This document shows positions 7,253-12,849 of a stretch of DNA of 35,677 nucleotides, in pieces. Position 1 is the first letter of the stretch, and each line of letters begins with the position of its first letter. This stretch comes from Methylibium sp035476815. GTDB taxonomy: Bacteria > Pseudomonadota > Gammaproteobacteria > Burkholderiales > Burkholderiaceae_C. The stretch spans positions 1 through 35,677 of the forward strand of contig DATILD010000047.1 in the NCBI GenBank assembly GCA_035476815.1, read 5' to 3'. The translations under genes and the position numbers were made by a program. The notes beneath the pieces were generated by a model. That model searched no databases. It had not been told where the DNA came from and saw nothing but the letters and a program-made list of their open reading frames with translations.

Positions 7253-7495
7253 TCAACGGCGGCTGATCGCGGCGAAGTTGGGTAGCTCGGCCGCTTGCGC
7301 GGCGCCGAGCTGCCCGGCCGACGCGGCCGCAGCGCCGACCCGGCTGCCGAAGTAGTCGCGGGTCACGCGCGGCTTGCCGCTGCCGGTCACGGCGTAACGC
7401 CACCGGTTCTTGTCGAGCCACCGAGCCTGGCCGCGGGCCGACCTGAAGCCGGTCAGCTCTGCCAGCTCGTCGGCGGTCAGGAACAGACCGCTCAT
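7253..7495 (-). CDS. DUF4224 family protein next to the integrase
   Basis: An 80-residue protein starting at 7495. The N-terminal FLTADELAELTGFRSARGQARWLDKNRWRY matches DUF4224, a short domain found beside phage integrases; its LTADELAELTG start resembles the winged-helix opening of small DNA-binding proteins. After residue 45 the family pattern ends (GKPRVTRDYFGSRVG), and an alanine-rich tail follows. The start is fixed by an ATGA overlap with the stop of the upstream 59-residue gene, and the stop lies 2 bp before the integrase start, so the three are translationally linked. A directionality role beside the integrase is plausible but not demonstrated by the sequence. Confidence 0.8.
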   Translation of the reverse strand: MSGLFLTADELAELTGFRSARGQARWLDKNRWRYAVTGSGKPRVTRDYFGSRVGAAAASAGQLGAAQAAELPNFAAISRR

Positions 7496-7671
7496 GCTGC
7501 CGCCTGGCGTTGGCGCCGCGCCTTCAGGCGCGCCCGGCGCACGCAAACGTCGCCGCGCACCTGGCGCGCGAGTTGCGCGGCGTAGTGCCGCAGGCGGGCG
7601 ACGTTGTGTTCGGGGGTGAATGCGCGGATCAGCCGGAAGCGGCTTCCGGGCGTGGTCTGTGGGCGTCGCAT
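7492..7671 (-). CDS. Small basic protein (59 aa), unknown function
   Basis: Predicted from a short frame starting at the ATG at 7671 and ending in a TGA that overlaps the DUF4224 start by 4 bp (ATGA). The product is strongly basic (MRRPQTTPGSRFRLIRAF at the start, RRARLKARRQRQAAA at the end) with an amphipathic middle, NVARLRHYAAQLARQVRG. It could bind nucleic acid or serve as a leader for the genes behind it. No family was recognised. The overlap with a real gene is the main support. Confidence 0.5.
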   Translation of the reverse strand: MRRPQTTPGSRFRLIRAFTPEHNVARLRHYAAQLARQVRGDVCVRRARLKARRQRQAAA

Positions 7672-7703
7672 AGGGTGGCCTCGTGCGGGGTCAGTTGATC
7701 GGT

Positions 7704-8180
7704 TCAACCACGCTGGAAGCCGCGTGGTTGCTTGGGTGAACCGGGTTTCACCAGGGCGGTTGAACTCGGTTCGTCTGTTCGTATAGACGCGCGGCGCTGG
7801 TTGTGCGCCGGCGTCGCCGGCCCGCCGGGCGGCCGGCTGAAGCCTGGCGCCGGGTCGTTGGCCGATCCAAAGTCGCCGATCCGCGCGAGGCGGTCGAGCT
7901 GGGCTTGCAGGCGGTTGATCTCGGTCCGCAGCGCGGCGGCCATGCCCGCGTGCAACTGCGCGGCGTTGTGCGCCTCGCAGTGCACCGCGTGCTGACCCCA
8001 GCGCGTCAGCCAGAAGATCGACAGCATCGCCGCCCGCGGCGCGTGGCCGTGCTGCAGCCATCGGCGGACGGTCCGTGCCGACACGTCGAGCGCCTTGGCG
8101 AGTGCCGTCGCCGAGGGGCTGCCGATGTCGCCGAGCATCACGTCGAGGGGCGGCATGTGGCGAGGGAGTCGATTGAGCAT
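7704..8180 (-). CDS. Phage-type HTH protein with a coiled-coil segment
   Basis: A 158-residue protein starting at the ATG at 8180. Residues 10-55 contain a helix-turn-helix: LGDIGSPSATALAKALDVSARTVRRWLQHGHAPRAA, where SARTVRRWL is the recognition helix. AMLSIFWLTRWGQHAVHCEAHN follows, then a heptad-like helix AALRTEINRLQAQLDRLARIGD (about residues 75-97) suited to dimerisation. The tail is long, proline-rich and probably disordered. This layout is common in small regulators of phages and integrative elements. Given its place between the replication genes and the integrase, it may control excision or replication (inference). It is separated from the upstream gene by 32 bp and from the downstream one by the same distance. 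Confidence 0.65.
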   Translation of the reverse strand: MLNRLPRHMPPLDVMLGDIGSPSATALAKALDVSARTVRRWLQHGHAPRAAMLSIFWLTRWGQHAVHCEAHNAAQLHAGMAAALRTEINRLQAQLDRLARIGDFGSANDPAPGFSRPPGGPATPAHNQRRASIRTDEPSSTALVKPGSPKQPRGFQRG

Positions 8181-8212
8181 GCGTGTCGTCCGTGTCGAGT
8201 TCTTGCGCGGTT

Positions 8213-8605
8213 TCAGGCGGTCGCTATGCTGGCGGCCGGCCTTCTCTCCAGTCGGCTCGTCTCGCACCGGGTAGCGGTGCCCGGTGCGGGACACTTCTTT
8301 TGAATCGGCCAGCACCCCAGCGCTGTCTCGCAAGTGCACCGGCCGTCGCCTGAGCACAGCCGCACATGGCGGCTCTCGACCCACAGGGCGCCCAGGGCGG
8401 TCTCCACCTTGAACCACTCGCCGTCGCTGCTGCCCGCGTCGATCTCGACCACGCGAGCGCATAGAACGACGGCCTCACCGCCGAATCGCTTGCGCACTTG
8501 AACGCACGGCCGCAGGCATGCGCGCTCGGCGAGCTGGCAAGCCTGCAGGTAGCCGAGGTGCGTCAGGGGCTGGCCGTTCGGCTTGGGGCGGCCGGCGATC
8601 AGCAT
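8213..8605 (-). CDS. Cysteine-rich unknown protein overlapping the rep gene
   Basis: The 130-residue protein has ten cysteines, several in a cluster (LCSGDGRCTCETALGCWPIQKKCP, split here by position: Cys in the last 50 residues). The ATG at 8605 overlaps the last 7 bases of the replication gene (ATGCTGA), implying translational coupling and a replication-linked job. The middle part, VVEIDAGSSDGEWFKVETALGALWVESRHVRLC, looks like a small beta barrel followed by the cysteine cluster, which could hold a metal. There is no signal peptide. I do not recognise a family; a zinc-binding accessory or regulator is one option. Confidence 0.6.
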   Translation of the reverse strand: MLIAGRPKPNGQPLTHLGYLQACQLAERACLRPCVQVRKRFGGEAVVLCARVVEIDAGSSDGEWFKVETALGALWVESRHVRLCSGDGRCTCETALGCWPIQKKCPAPGTATRCETSRLERRPAASIATA

Positions 8606-10167
8606 GGGAGCCTCGAATTCGGGTGTTCGGTGGCATGCGGTGGTGGTCGCCAGCCGGGCGCAGGCCAGTCGAGCGGCCTGGGCTCGGCTGTGGCCTGTCG
8701 CCGGTCCTGCGGAGGCTGTTTCGCGGTGCCGAAAACCTCAATGAAATCAACGCTGCGCGCAGTTATTGAATCGAGTCCAAGGGGGGAGAAGCCGCCCGCG
8801 GTCGCGTCACGCTTCCGGGGTTCGATGCGCCACTCGTCGAAGCGGGTGACGATCGAAAGTGGGGTGTGCAGGTCGCGTGCGGTGGCCGTCAGCCCTTCGA
8901 TGCGGCGCGTCGTCTCACCGGCGTAGCGGCTGCTGGGGCGCTCGACGTAGGCCACGCGAAAGCGCAGCGCGTGCGTGTCGCACGCGGCTAGCCAATCGGC
9001 GTACTTGTTCGCCCGGCTCGCCTGGTGTGCGGCCTGCAGGGCAGGGCTGTCTGCGTCGACGCGCTCAAGCCGATGCAGCTCGCGGGTCGGCGTGATCGGC
9101 GGCACCTTGAAGAACTGGAACTGCCGGATGCCCCACTGACGCGCCCACGTCACGGCGCGCACGGCAGAGTCGCGGCCGTCCACTCCGGTTTCGTCGTTCA
9201 CGTCGACGCCCTGGCCGTCGACGTTCTTTGACACGTACTTGGCGGCGTAGGCGGCACCGCCGCCCTTGGCCGGATCGATGCGGACGACATCGAAGCGATG
9301 TTCTGCAGCACCCGGCTCGCCTGGAGAGTCGCGAAGCGCGCAGGCGCGCAGCGTGTCGAGCAGGGTCTGCGCGTGCCCAGGGGCCACGTAGGTGACCACA
9401 TGCCAATGGGGGCACCCGTCGTGGTGGGGCTCAACCGCGCGGAGCCCGTAGGCGCTGATGCCCCGATGCTCAAGCTTGCGCGTCGCTCGACGCCACACGC
9501 TGTTCAGGTAGGCATGCGCGCGGCGTGGGCTCGCGCCATCGTAACGGTCGTTCGGTGAGCCGTTGGCGTGCCGCGCGTGCATCCGACTCGGGCAAGTGAT
9601 CGTCAGCAGGAAGCCCACGTCGCCGTGCGACATCGCGTGCTGGTCGATTCCCTTGATCCGAACCATCATGGCGCGGCGGCGGTGCGCCGGGTTGGCGAGG
9701 CTGTTCGCTGCGAGCTCATCGAGCTGGCGGACCTCGCCGGTGGTCAAGTTCGTTGCTTCGATCGATGCGAGCAGCTCGGCAAGGCGGCGTCGGTCCCGCT
9801 CGGCGCGCTTCAGCGCCTTGTCGCTGACGCAGGGCGATGCGTGGCGGTGCACCTTGCCGGCGACGATGGCGGCATGCTCGACCAGGCGAAAGCGCTTCCG
9901 CAGCGCGCGGCGCCACCAGATCGGGTCTGTGAACCGGTTCAGGTTCTCTTGCAGCCCCCGCTGCGGCGGTGGCTCGATCCTGTGATGCCGCGCAACCTGC
10001 ATGAGCCGGCGCAGGATGTCCGGCTCGGCGGTGCACTCGACCTGCCACTGCATCGCCAGTCGCTGTACCGACTTGGCGGCCTTGTGCGCCTGGTCGTTCA
10101 GCTCGTGGTCCGACAGGTCGAGCGAGTCGACGCTGAGCGCATGGTGGCTGGGCGGAGGTGTCCGCAT
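8599..10167 (-). CDS. P2 gpA-type HUH replication endonuclease
   Basis: Rolling-circle replication initiator of 522 residues in the phage replication gene A (Phage_GPA) family. It should nick one strand at the element's origin, stay covalently bound through tyrosine and drive single-strand displacement with host helicase. Family landmarks are FLLTITCPSRMHA (186-198), YGLRAVEPHHDGCPHWHVVTYV (240-261, quoted in parts: His254-Trp255-His256 is the metal-binding HUH motif) and AAYAAKYVSKNVDG, where Tyr307 and Tyr311 are four residues apart like the two catalytic tyrosines of P2 gpA. It is shorter than P2 gpA (about 760 residues), mainly in the C-terminal part. The start ATG at 10167 lies 3 bp after the upstream stop, and its stop overlaps the next gene. 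Family and role are secure; the origin was not located. Confidence 0.92.
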   Translation of the reverse strand: MRTPPPSHHALSVDSLDLSDHELNDQAHKAAKSVQRLAMQWQVECTAEPDILRRLMQVARHHRIEPPPQRGLQENLNRFTDPIWWRRALRKRFRLVEHAAIVAGKVHRHASPCVSDKALKRAERDRRRLAELLASIEATNLTTGEVRQLDELAANSLANPAHRRRAMMVRIKGIDQHAMSHGDVGFLLTITCPSRMHARHANGSPNDRYDGASPRRAHAYLNSVWRRATRKLEHRGISAYGLRAVEPHHDGCPHWHVVTYVAPGHAQTLLDTLRACALRDSPGEPGAAEHRFDVVRIDPAKGGGAAYAAKYVSKNVDGQGVDVNDETGVDGRDSAVRAVTWARQWGIRQFQFFKVPPITPTRELHRLERVDADSPALQAAHQASRANKYADWLAACDTHALRFRVAYVERPSSRYAGETTRRIEGLTATARDLHTPLSIVTRFDEWRIEPRKRDATAGGFSPLGLDSITARSVDFIEVFGTAKQPPQDRRQATAEPRPLDWPAPGWRPPPHATEHPNSRLPC

Positions 10168-10170
10168 GGC

Positions 10171-10449
10171 TCAGGCCGCATTCGCCACGTAAGGCCGCAA
10201 CGCGACCCGTAGCCCGGTCATCTCCCGGAACACGAGACCGACGGCCTCGGCCTCTTCGTCGGCGAGCTGCCACGCGTGCTGAGGCGTCGTGACCGTCTCG
10301 AACACCGCATGCGTCGGGTCGATGCGGCAGAGGTACGCGCGCCGCTCAGGGAGCCACAGCACGCATTGCTGTGGGGGCAGCTTGTGGGTCTGCTTCGCGT
10401 GGTGCGGATCGCGGCGCATGCGGCGGCGCCCGCTGTAGGCGGTGCTCAT
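10171..10449 (-). CDS. Small unknown protein (92 aa) before the rep gene
   Basis: A 92-residue protein with ATG at 10449. The first 20 residues are basic (GRRRMRRDPHHAKQTHK). The rest has the pattern CVLWLPERRAYLCRI, HAVFETVTTPQHAWQLADEEAEAVG and REMTGLRVALRPYV, consistent with a small alpha-beta fold. The stop is 3 bp before the replication initiator start, so both are translated from one message. No family was recognised. Small genes in this position in gpA-carrying elements are usually replication accessories, which is only a contextual guess here. Confidence 0.6.
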   Translation of the reverse strand: MSTAYSGRRRMRRDPHHAKQTHKLPPQQCVLWLPERRAYLCRIDPTHAVFETVTTPQHAWQLADEEAEAVGLVFREMTGLRVALRPYVANAA

Positions 10450-10503
10450 CGTTCGATCTCCAGTCGGCGGGGCAGGCTTGGCGGTGGGCCTGCGGTGCGG
10501 CGA

Positions 10504-11235
10504 TCAGCCGAAGAAGGTCGCGAAGAGCGTGCTCGCCGGCTTCGGTGACTTGCGCCGGGCCCTTGCGTCGGCGTCTCCCGCCGCGGCTAGGTGCGCGTCG
10601 CTCAGGAGACGGTGCAGCAGCTCGGCATGCGTGGCCGGCGTCTTGTCGCCCGCCAGCACGTCGGCAGCCGGTGCGCCGCCGATGTCGCGCCCGAAGAGCT
10701 TCGCGAAGAGCAGGCCGTTCTCGGCGAGCAGCTTCACGATTTCACCGTGACGCGCCGCGGTCTGCTCGGTCGGCCCGCCGAAGAAGCCGGTTTCGACCGA
10801 CTGCTGCAGGAGTGCGGCGGTCTTCTCTTCGTTCTCTTCGATCAGGTCGAGCGTGTGGCCCATCGCGGGGTCGGCGAGGGCGATGCGCATGTGATGGAAA
10901 GAGGTGCGCGCCGGGCGGCCAGCCGCCGCGTCCTGCGGCTCGGTGCCTGCCACCACGCCTTCCGGGAATACGAGGCCGGACTCCTTCGCCTTCGCGCCGG
11001 GCTCCGGCGTGTCATCGAACCGGTAGCCGCGACCTTCATAGAACGAGCGCAGCTCCCCGAGAAAGTCGGCGTCGGGGATGTACACGCCCGACTTGCCGGC
11101 GCCCGCCTCGAAGCGCTTCACCTTGTGGAGCGGGAGGCCGGACTCTTCGGCCATCTGGGCCTGACTCCAGGCGAAGTAGGCGCGTGCGGTTCGCGCTTGA
11201 TCGGCGCTAAGCGCCAGGTGCTGCGTGTCGAGCAT
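10504..11235 (-). CDS. XRE-type HTH regulator with long C-terminal domain
   Basis: A 243-residue protein with ATG at 11235. Its N-terminal HTH (ALSADQARTARAYFAWSQAQMAEESGLPLHKVKRFEAG, about residues 8-46) is of XRE type with the unusual YFAWSQAQMAE form seen in phage regulators. Residues 105-175 are mostly helical (LDLIEENEEKTAALLQQSVE, HGEIVKLLAENGLLFAKLFG) and the tail is Ala/Arg-rich. It is the first gene after a promoter at 11284-11313 that overlaps repeated GTAACCAACCGG sites, so its expression is probably repressor-controlled. It may itself regulate the replication genes that follow. The 54-bp space to the next gene (10450-10503) shows nothing clear. Confidence 0.7.
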   Translation of the reverse strand: MLDTQHLALSADQARTARAYFAWSQAQMAEESGLPLHKVKRFEAGAGKSGVYIPDADFLGELRSFYEGRGYRFDDTPEPGAKAKESGLVFPEGVVAGTEPQDAAAGRPARTSFHHMRIALADPAMGHTLDLIEENEEKTAALLQQSVETGFFGGPTEQTAARHGEIVKLLAENGLLFAKLFGRDIGGAPAADVLAGDKTPATHAELLHRLLSDAHLAAAGDADARARRKSPKPASTLFATFFG

Positions 11236-11244
11236 TTCTGAGTC

Positions 11245-11301
11245 CCGGTTGGTTACGAATGGGCGTTTGTGGCCCGTTCAGTAACTCTACCGGTTGGTTA
11301 C
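11245..11301. promoter_or_regulatory. Repeated operator motif CCGGTTGGTTAC
   Basis: CCGGTTGGTTAC (GTAACCAACCGG on the minus strand) occurs exactly at 11245-11256 and 11290-11301, 45 bp apart. The second copy also forms an inverted repeat with AGTAAC at 11280-11285 (GTTACT at 11297-11302). The copies flank the region between the -35 element and the start codon of the 11235 gene, as expected for operators of one of the two XRE proteins. Confidence 0.6.
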
Positions 11302-11313
11302 TCAGAAAGTCAA
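11284..11313 (-). promoter_or_regulatory. Leftward promoter for the replication/integration operon
   Basis: Reading leftward, -35 TTGACT (11313-11308, five of six matches) and -10 TAGAGT (11289-11284, four of six) are 18 bp apart. The operator copy at 11290-11301 lies within the spacer, and the AGTAAC inverted-repeat arm overlaps the -10. Bound repressor would block polymerase. The predicted transcript starts about 40 bases before the 11235 gene and could run through to the integrase. Confidence 0.55.
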
Positions 11314-11319
11314 GTGGAC

Positions 11320-11934
11320 TTATTTCTGTACAGACGGTGGATCGTCATCTGCGGAGCCGTGTCCTTCACGTTGCATGCGCTTCGCGGCTCCCTGCACGAC
11401 GGCTTGGGGGTCGACTGGGGCCCCGGTCCTCTCGGCGACGGCTCCCTGCTCAAGCATGCTGCCGAACATCGCAGCGACGAAGTCGGCACTCGCGATGACG
11501 TCCTTGACCCGATCGACGCCATGTCGAGCCACGGCGAGCGAATGCACTAGGTGCAGAACGGAGCGGTACTCGTCACCAGTCAAGAGCGACGAAAGCCCCG
11601 CAAGCCGCGCTCGCGCGAGTTGTGCTTCCTCAGGGTCCGATCGCAGAAGTGCTTCGAACTTTGCGGCGTCATCGCTTCCGAACGTCGGTGCCTCGGTACC
11701 GAATAGCAGCCGATTCGGCGTGCACTGCAGGGCCACACATAGCGCTCGAAGCTCCCGCGACCCAGGCATGTTGCGGCCGGTCTCGTAGGCCTTGATGGCG
11801 GAGCGGGACACGCCACTCAGCTCTGCGAGCTGCGCCTGCGTGAACCCGCGCTCGTTGCGCGCGCTGATCAGCTCGCTCGCAATCGAGAGGCCCTCAGTCG
11901 GGTCGGTGGGCGCTGGGTTCTGACGGTCCGGCAT
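11320..11934 (-). CDS. XRE/cI-like transcriptional repressor
   Basis: A 204-residue protein with ATG at 11934. The XRE helix-turn-helix spans about residues 18-75 (LISARNERGFTQAQLAELSG, VSRSAIKAYETGRNMPGSRE), with TQAQLAELSGVSRSAIKAYE as the HTH core. It has the standard lead-in to CVALQCTPNRLLFG. The C-terminal part is helical (LARARLAGLSSLLTGDEYRS, VKDVIASADFVAAMFGSMLE) and shows no S24 peptidase motifs, so RecA-driven self-cleavage is unlikely; derepression would need an antirepressor or a helper-phage signal. It lies nearest attR, upstream of the operator-promoter region. It is the best candidate for the maintenance repressor of the element. Confidence 0.75.
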   Translation of the reverse strand: MPDRQNPAPTDPTEGLSIASELISARNERGFTQAQLAELSGVSRSAIKAYETGRNMPGSRELRALCVALQCTPNRLLFGTEAPTFGSDDAAKFEALLRSDPEEAQLARARLAGLSSLLTGDEYRSVLHLVHSLAVARHGVDRVKDVIASADFVAAMFGSMLEQGAVAERTGAPVDPQAVVQGAAKRMQREGHGSADDDPPSVQK

Positions 11935-11943
11935 TGCTTGCCG

Positions 11944-11949
11944 ATTCTA
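11944..11949 (-). promoter_or_regulatory. Putative -10 box for the repressor gene, giving a near-leaderless transcript
   Basis: Reading leftward, TAGAAT (five of six matches to the -10 consensus) ends 9 bases before the ATG at 11934, so a transcript would start within about four bases of the start codon. No ribosome binding site and no clear -35 are visible. A leaderless repressor message has precedent in lambda cI from PRM. Confidence 0.35.
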
Positions 11950-12076
11950 GGTGGCGACCTCTCCGCTCCCGACGTAGCTCGCGTGCTTCCCTCCTGTCCC
12001 ACCCGCTGCGCGGGCGGGCCCCTTCGTCGGCGCGGTGTCGCGGCACGCTCGGGCAACAGCGGCGTGTCTTGTTGCG

Positions 12077-12145
12077 TCTACAAACGCGGTCTTGAGCGAA
12101 TGTTCATGCGGGCTGGCCGACGGAGCGTCCCCGTACCTTTGTAGA
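12077..12145. repeat. Two TCTACAAA copies at the right end (candidate integrase arm sites)
   Basis: The octamer TCTACAAA lies at 12077-12084 and its reverse complement TTTGTAGA at 12138-12145, the latter 43 bp before the attR repeat. With the two copies near attL this makes four, all within about 115 bp of an att core. In the excised circle they would flank a single core on both sides. Between the repressor start and attR (11935-12188) I see no gene. Confidence 0.55.
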
Positions 12146-12188
12146 ATGCTGGATTCACAGCTTTGTTGTTTGGCTTGGTGTTCTGGGG

Positions 12189-12239
12189 GGATTGAAAATC
12201 CGCGTGTCGGTGGTTCGATTCCGCCCCGAGCCACCAGAC
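12189..12239 (+). repeat. attR: 51-bp copy of the tRNA-Phe 3' region
   Basis: Perfect copy of 4957-5007. It includes the anticodon loop, variable region, T-arm, acceptor 3' strand and CCA (to 12236), but no 5' half is present, so it cannot encode a tRNA. It is the remnant of the original chromosomal gene end left by integration. Confidence 0.93.
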
Positions 12240-12247
12240 CTCACGAC

Positions 12248-12275
12248 AAGCCCCGTTCGCCGGGGCTTTTCTTTT
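12248..12275 (+). terminator. Rho-independent terminator, probably original to tRNA-Phe
   Basis: Stem AAGCCCCG (12248-12255) / CGGGGCTT (12261-12268) with loop TTCGC, followed by the T-rich tract TTCTTTT. It begins 9 bp after the attR repeat. Before integration it would have stood 11 bp after the tRNA-Phe CCA, so the element has moved it 7.2 kb from its gene. It now also insulates yajC from transcription out of the element. Confidence 0.8.
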
Positions 12276-12384
12276 GCGCCGGGGTCGGGCGAACCTTTGC
12301 CGGTGGTCGCGGCTCCAAGCCGCTCGCCGAGCGGAGCCCGCCGCGCCGCGGCGCCTTGCAAGATCTGACATCGAGGACGAGAAC

Positions 12385-12714
12385 GTGTTCATTTCCGAAG
12401 CCTTCGCCCAGACCGCCCCGGCCGCCGCGTCGGGCGGCGAGTCCAGCCTGCTGACGATGCTGCCGCTGCTGCTGATGTTCGTGGTGCTCTACTTCATCAT
12501 GATCCGCCCGCAGATGAAGCGCCAGAAGGAACACAAGGCGATGATCGACGCCCTCGCCAAGGGCGACGAGATCGTCACCGCCGGCGGCGTCGTCGGCCGC
12601 GTCGCCAAGCTCGGCGAGAGCTATGTCGATGTCGAGGTCGCCAAGGGCATCGAGCTGCAGGTGCAGCGCACGGCGGTGGTCCAGGTGCTGCCCAAGGGCA
12701 CGATCAACAAGTAA
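12385..12714 (+). CDS. yajC: Sec translocon accessory protein YajC
   Basis: Small inner-membrane subunit of the SecDF-YajC complex that supports the SecYEG channel. The product has 109 residues, starting at GTG 12385, preceded by GAGGA at 12373-12377 with 7-nt spacing. It has a short periplasmic N-terminus (FISEAFAQTAPAAASGG), one membrane helix (LLTMLPLLLMFVVLYFIMI) and the diagnostic RPQMKRQKEHKAMIDALAKGDEIVTAGG stretch (PQ-K-RQKEH, GDEIVTAGG) in the cytoplasm. Length and motifs are standard. The next genes are secD and secF on the same strand; 135 bp with two strong hairpins separate it from secD. Confidence 0.96.
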   Translation: MFISEAFAQTAPAAASGGESSLLTMLPLLLMFVVLYFIMIRPQMKRQKEHKAMIDALAKGDEIVTAGGVVGRVAKLGESYVDVEVAKGIELQVQRTAVVQVLPKGTINK

Positions 12715-12722
12715 GCGCGCTG

Positions 12723-12784
12723 CCCGCGCCGAGCCGGGCGCGGGAACCGAAGGCCGCGGCCGCTCCAAAGGCGCCGCGGCCTTT
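12723..12784 (+). other. Two tandem strong hairpins between yajC and secD
   Basis: Hairpin 1 has arms CCCGCGCC (12723-12730) and GGCGCGGG (12737-12744). Hairpin 2 has 11-bp arms AAGGCCGCGGC (12750-12760) and GCCGCGGCCTT (12773-12783) and ends in only three T. They begin 8 bp after the yajC stop. They could act as a partial terminator or as an RNA-stabilising or processing element that sets YajC against SecDF output. Confidence 0.6.
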
Positions 12785-12849
12785 CGCGCAAACAGCGGTG
12801 CCGTGGCGCCGCTCCCGGCGAGAGGCGGGGCCTGACCCCGAGGACTGCG

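Larger units (their letters stand above)
4957..12239. mobile_element. 7.2-kb integrative element in tRNA-Phe (satellite-like, gpA-type replication)
   Basis: The element is bounded by identical 51-bp copies of the tRNA-Phe 3' region (4957-5007 and 12189-12239), giving a unit length of 7,232 bp. It holds eleven genes: a rightward pair (Panacea protein and partner) and nine leftward genes (tyrosine integrase, DUF4224 protein, 59-residue protein, HTH protein, cysteine-rich protein, P2 gpA-type endonuclease, 92-residue protein and two XRE regulators). Base composition by eye is less GC-rich than the flanking chromosome, most clearly at 5008-6270. No capsid, tail, terminase, lysis, relaxase or mating gene is visible. 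The simplest readings are a phage satellite, a reduced prophage, or an integrative element that replicates by rolling circle after excision. Confidence 0.9.

Noticed and set aside
7251..7421. Longer integrase with 57 extra N-terminal residues
   Set aside because: The extension lies within the DUF4224 gene, is low-complexity Arg/Ala-rich sequence, and the ATG at 7250 directly follows the DUF4224 stop.
12189..12236. Second tRNA-Phe gene
   Set aside because: Only the 3' part from the anticodon stem onward is present; there is no acceptor 5' strand or D-arm, so it is the attR copy.
4957..12239. CRISPR array, or insertion sequence with transposase, within the element
   Set aside because: No regularly spaced repeat set and no DDE or HUH transposase were found; the only HUH protein is of phage gpA replication type, and the repeats are att and short regulatory sites.
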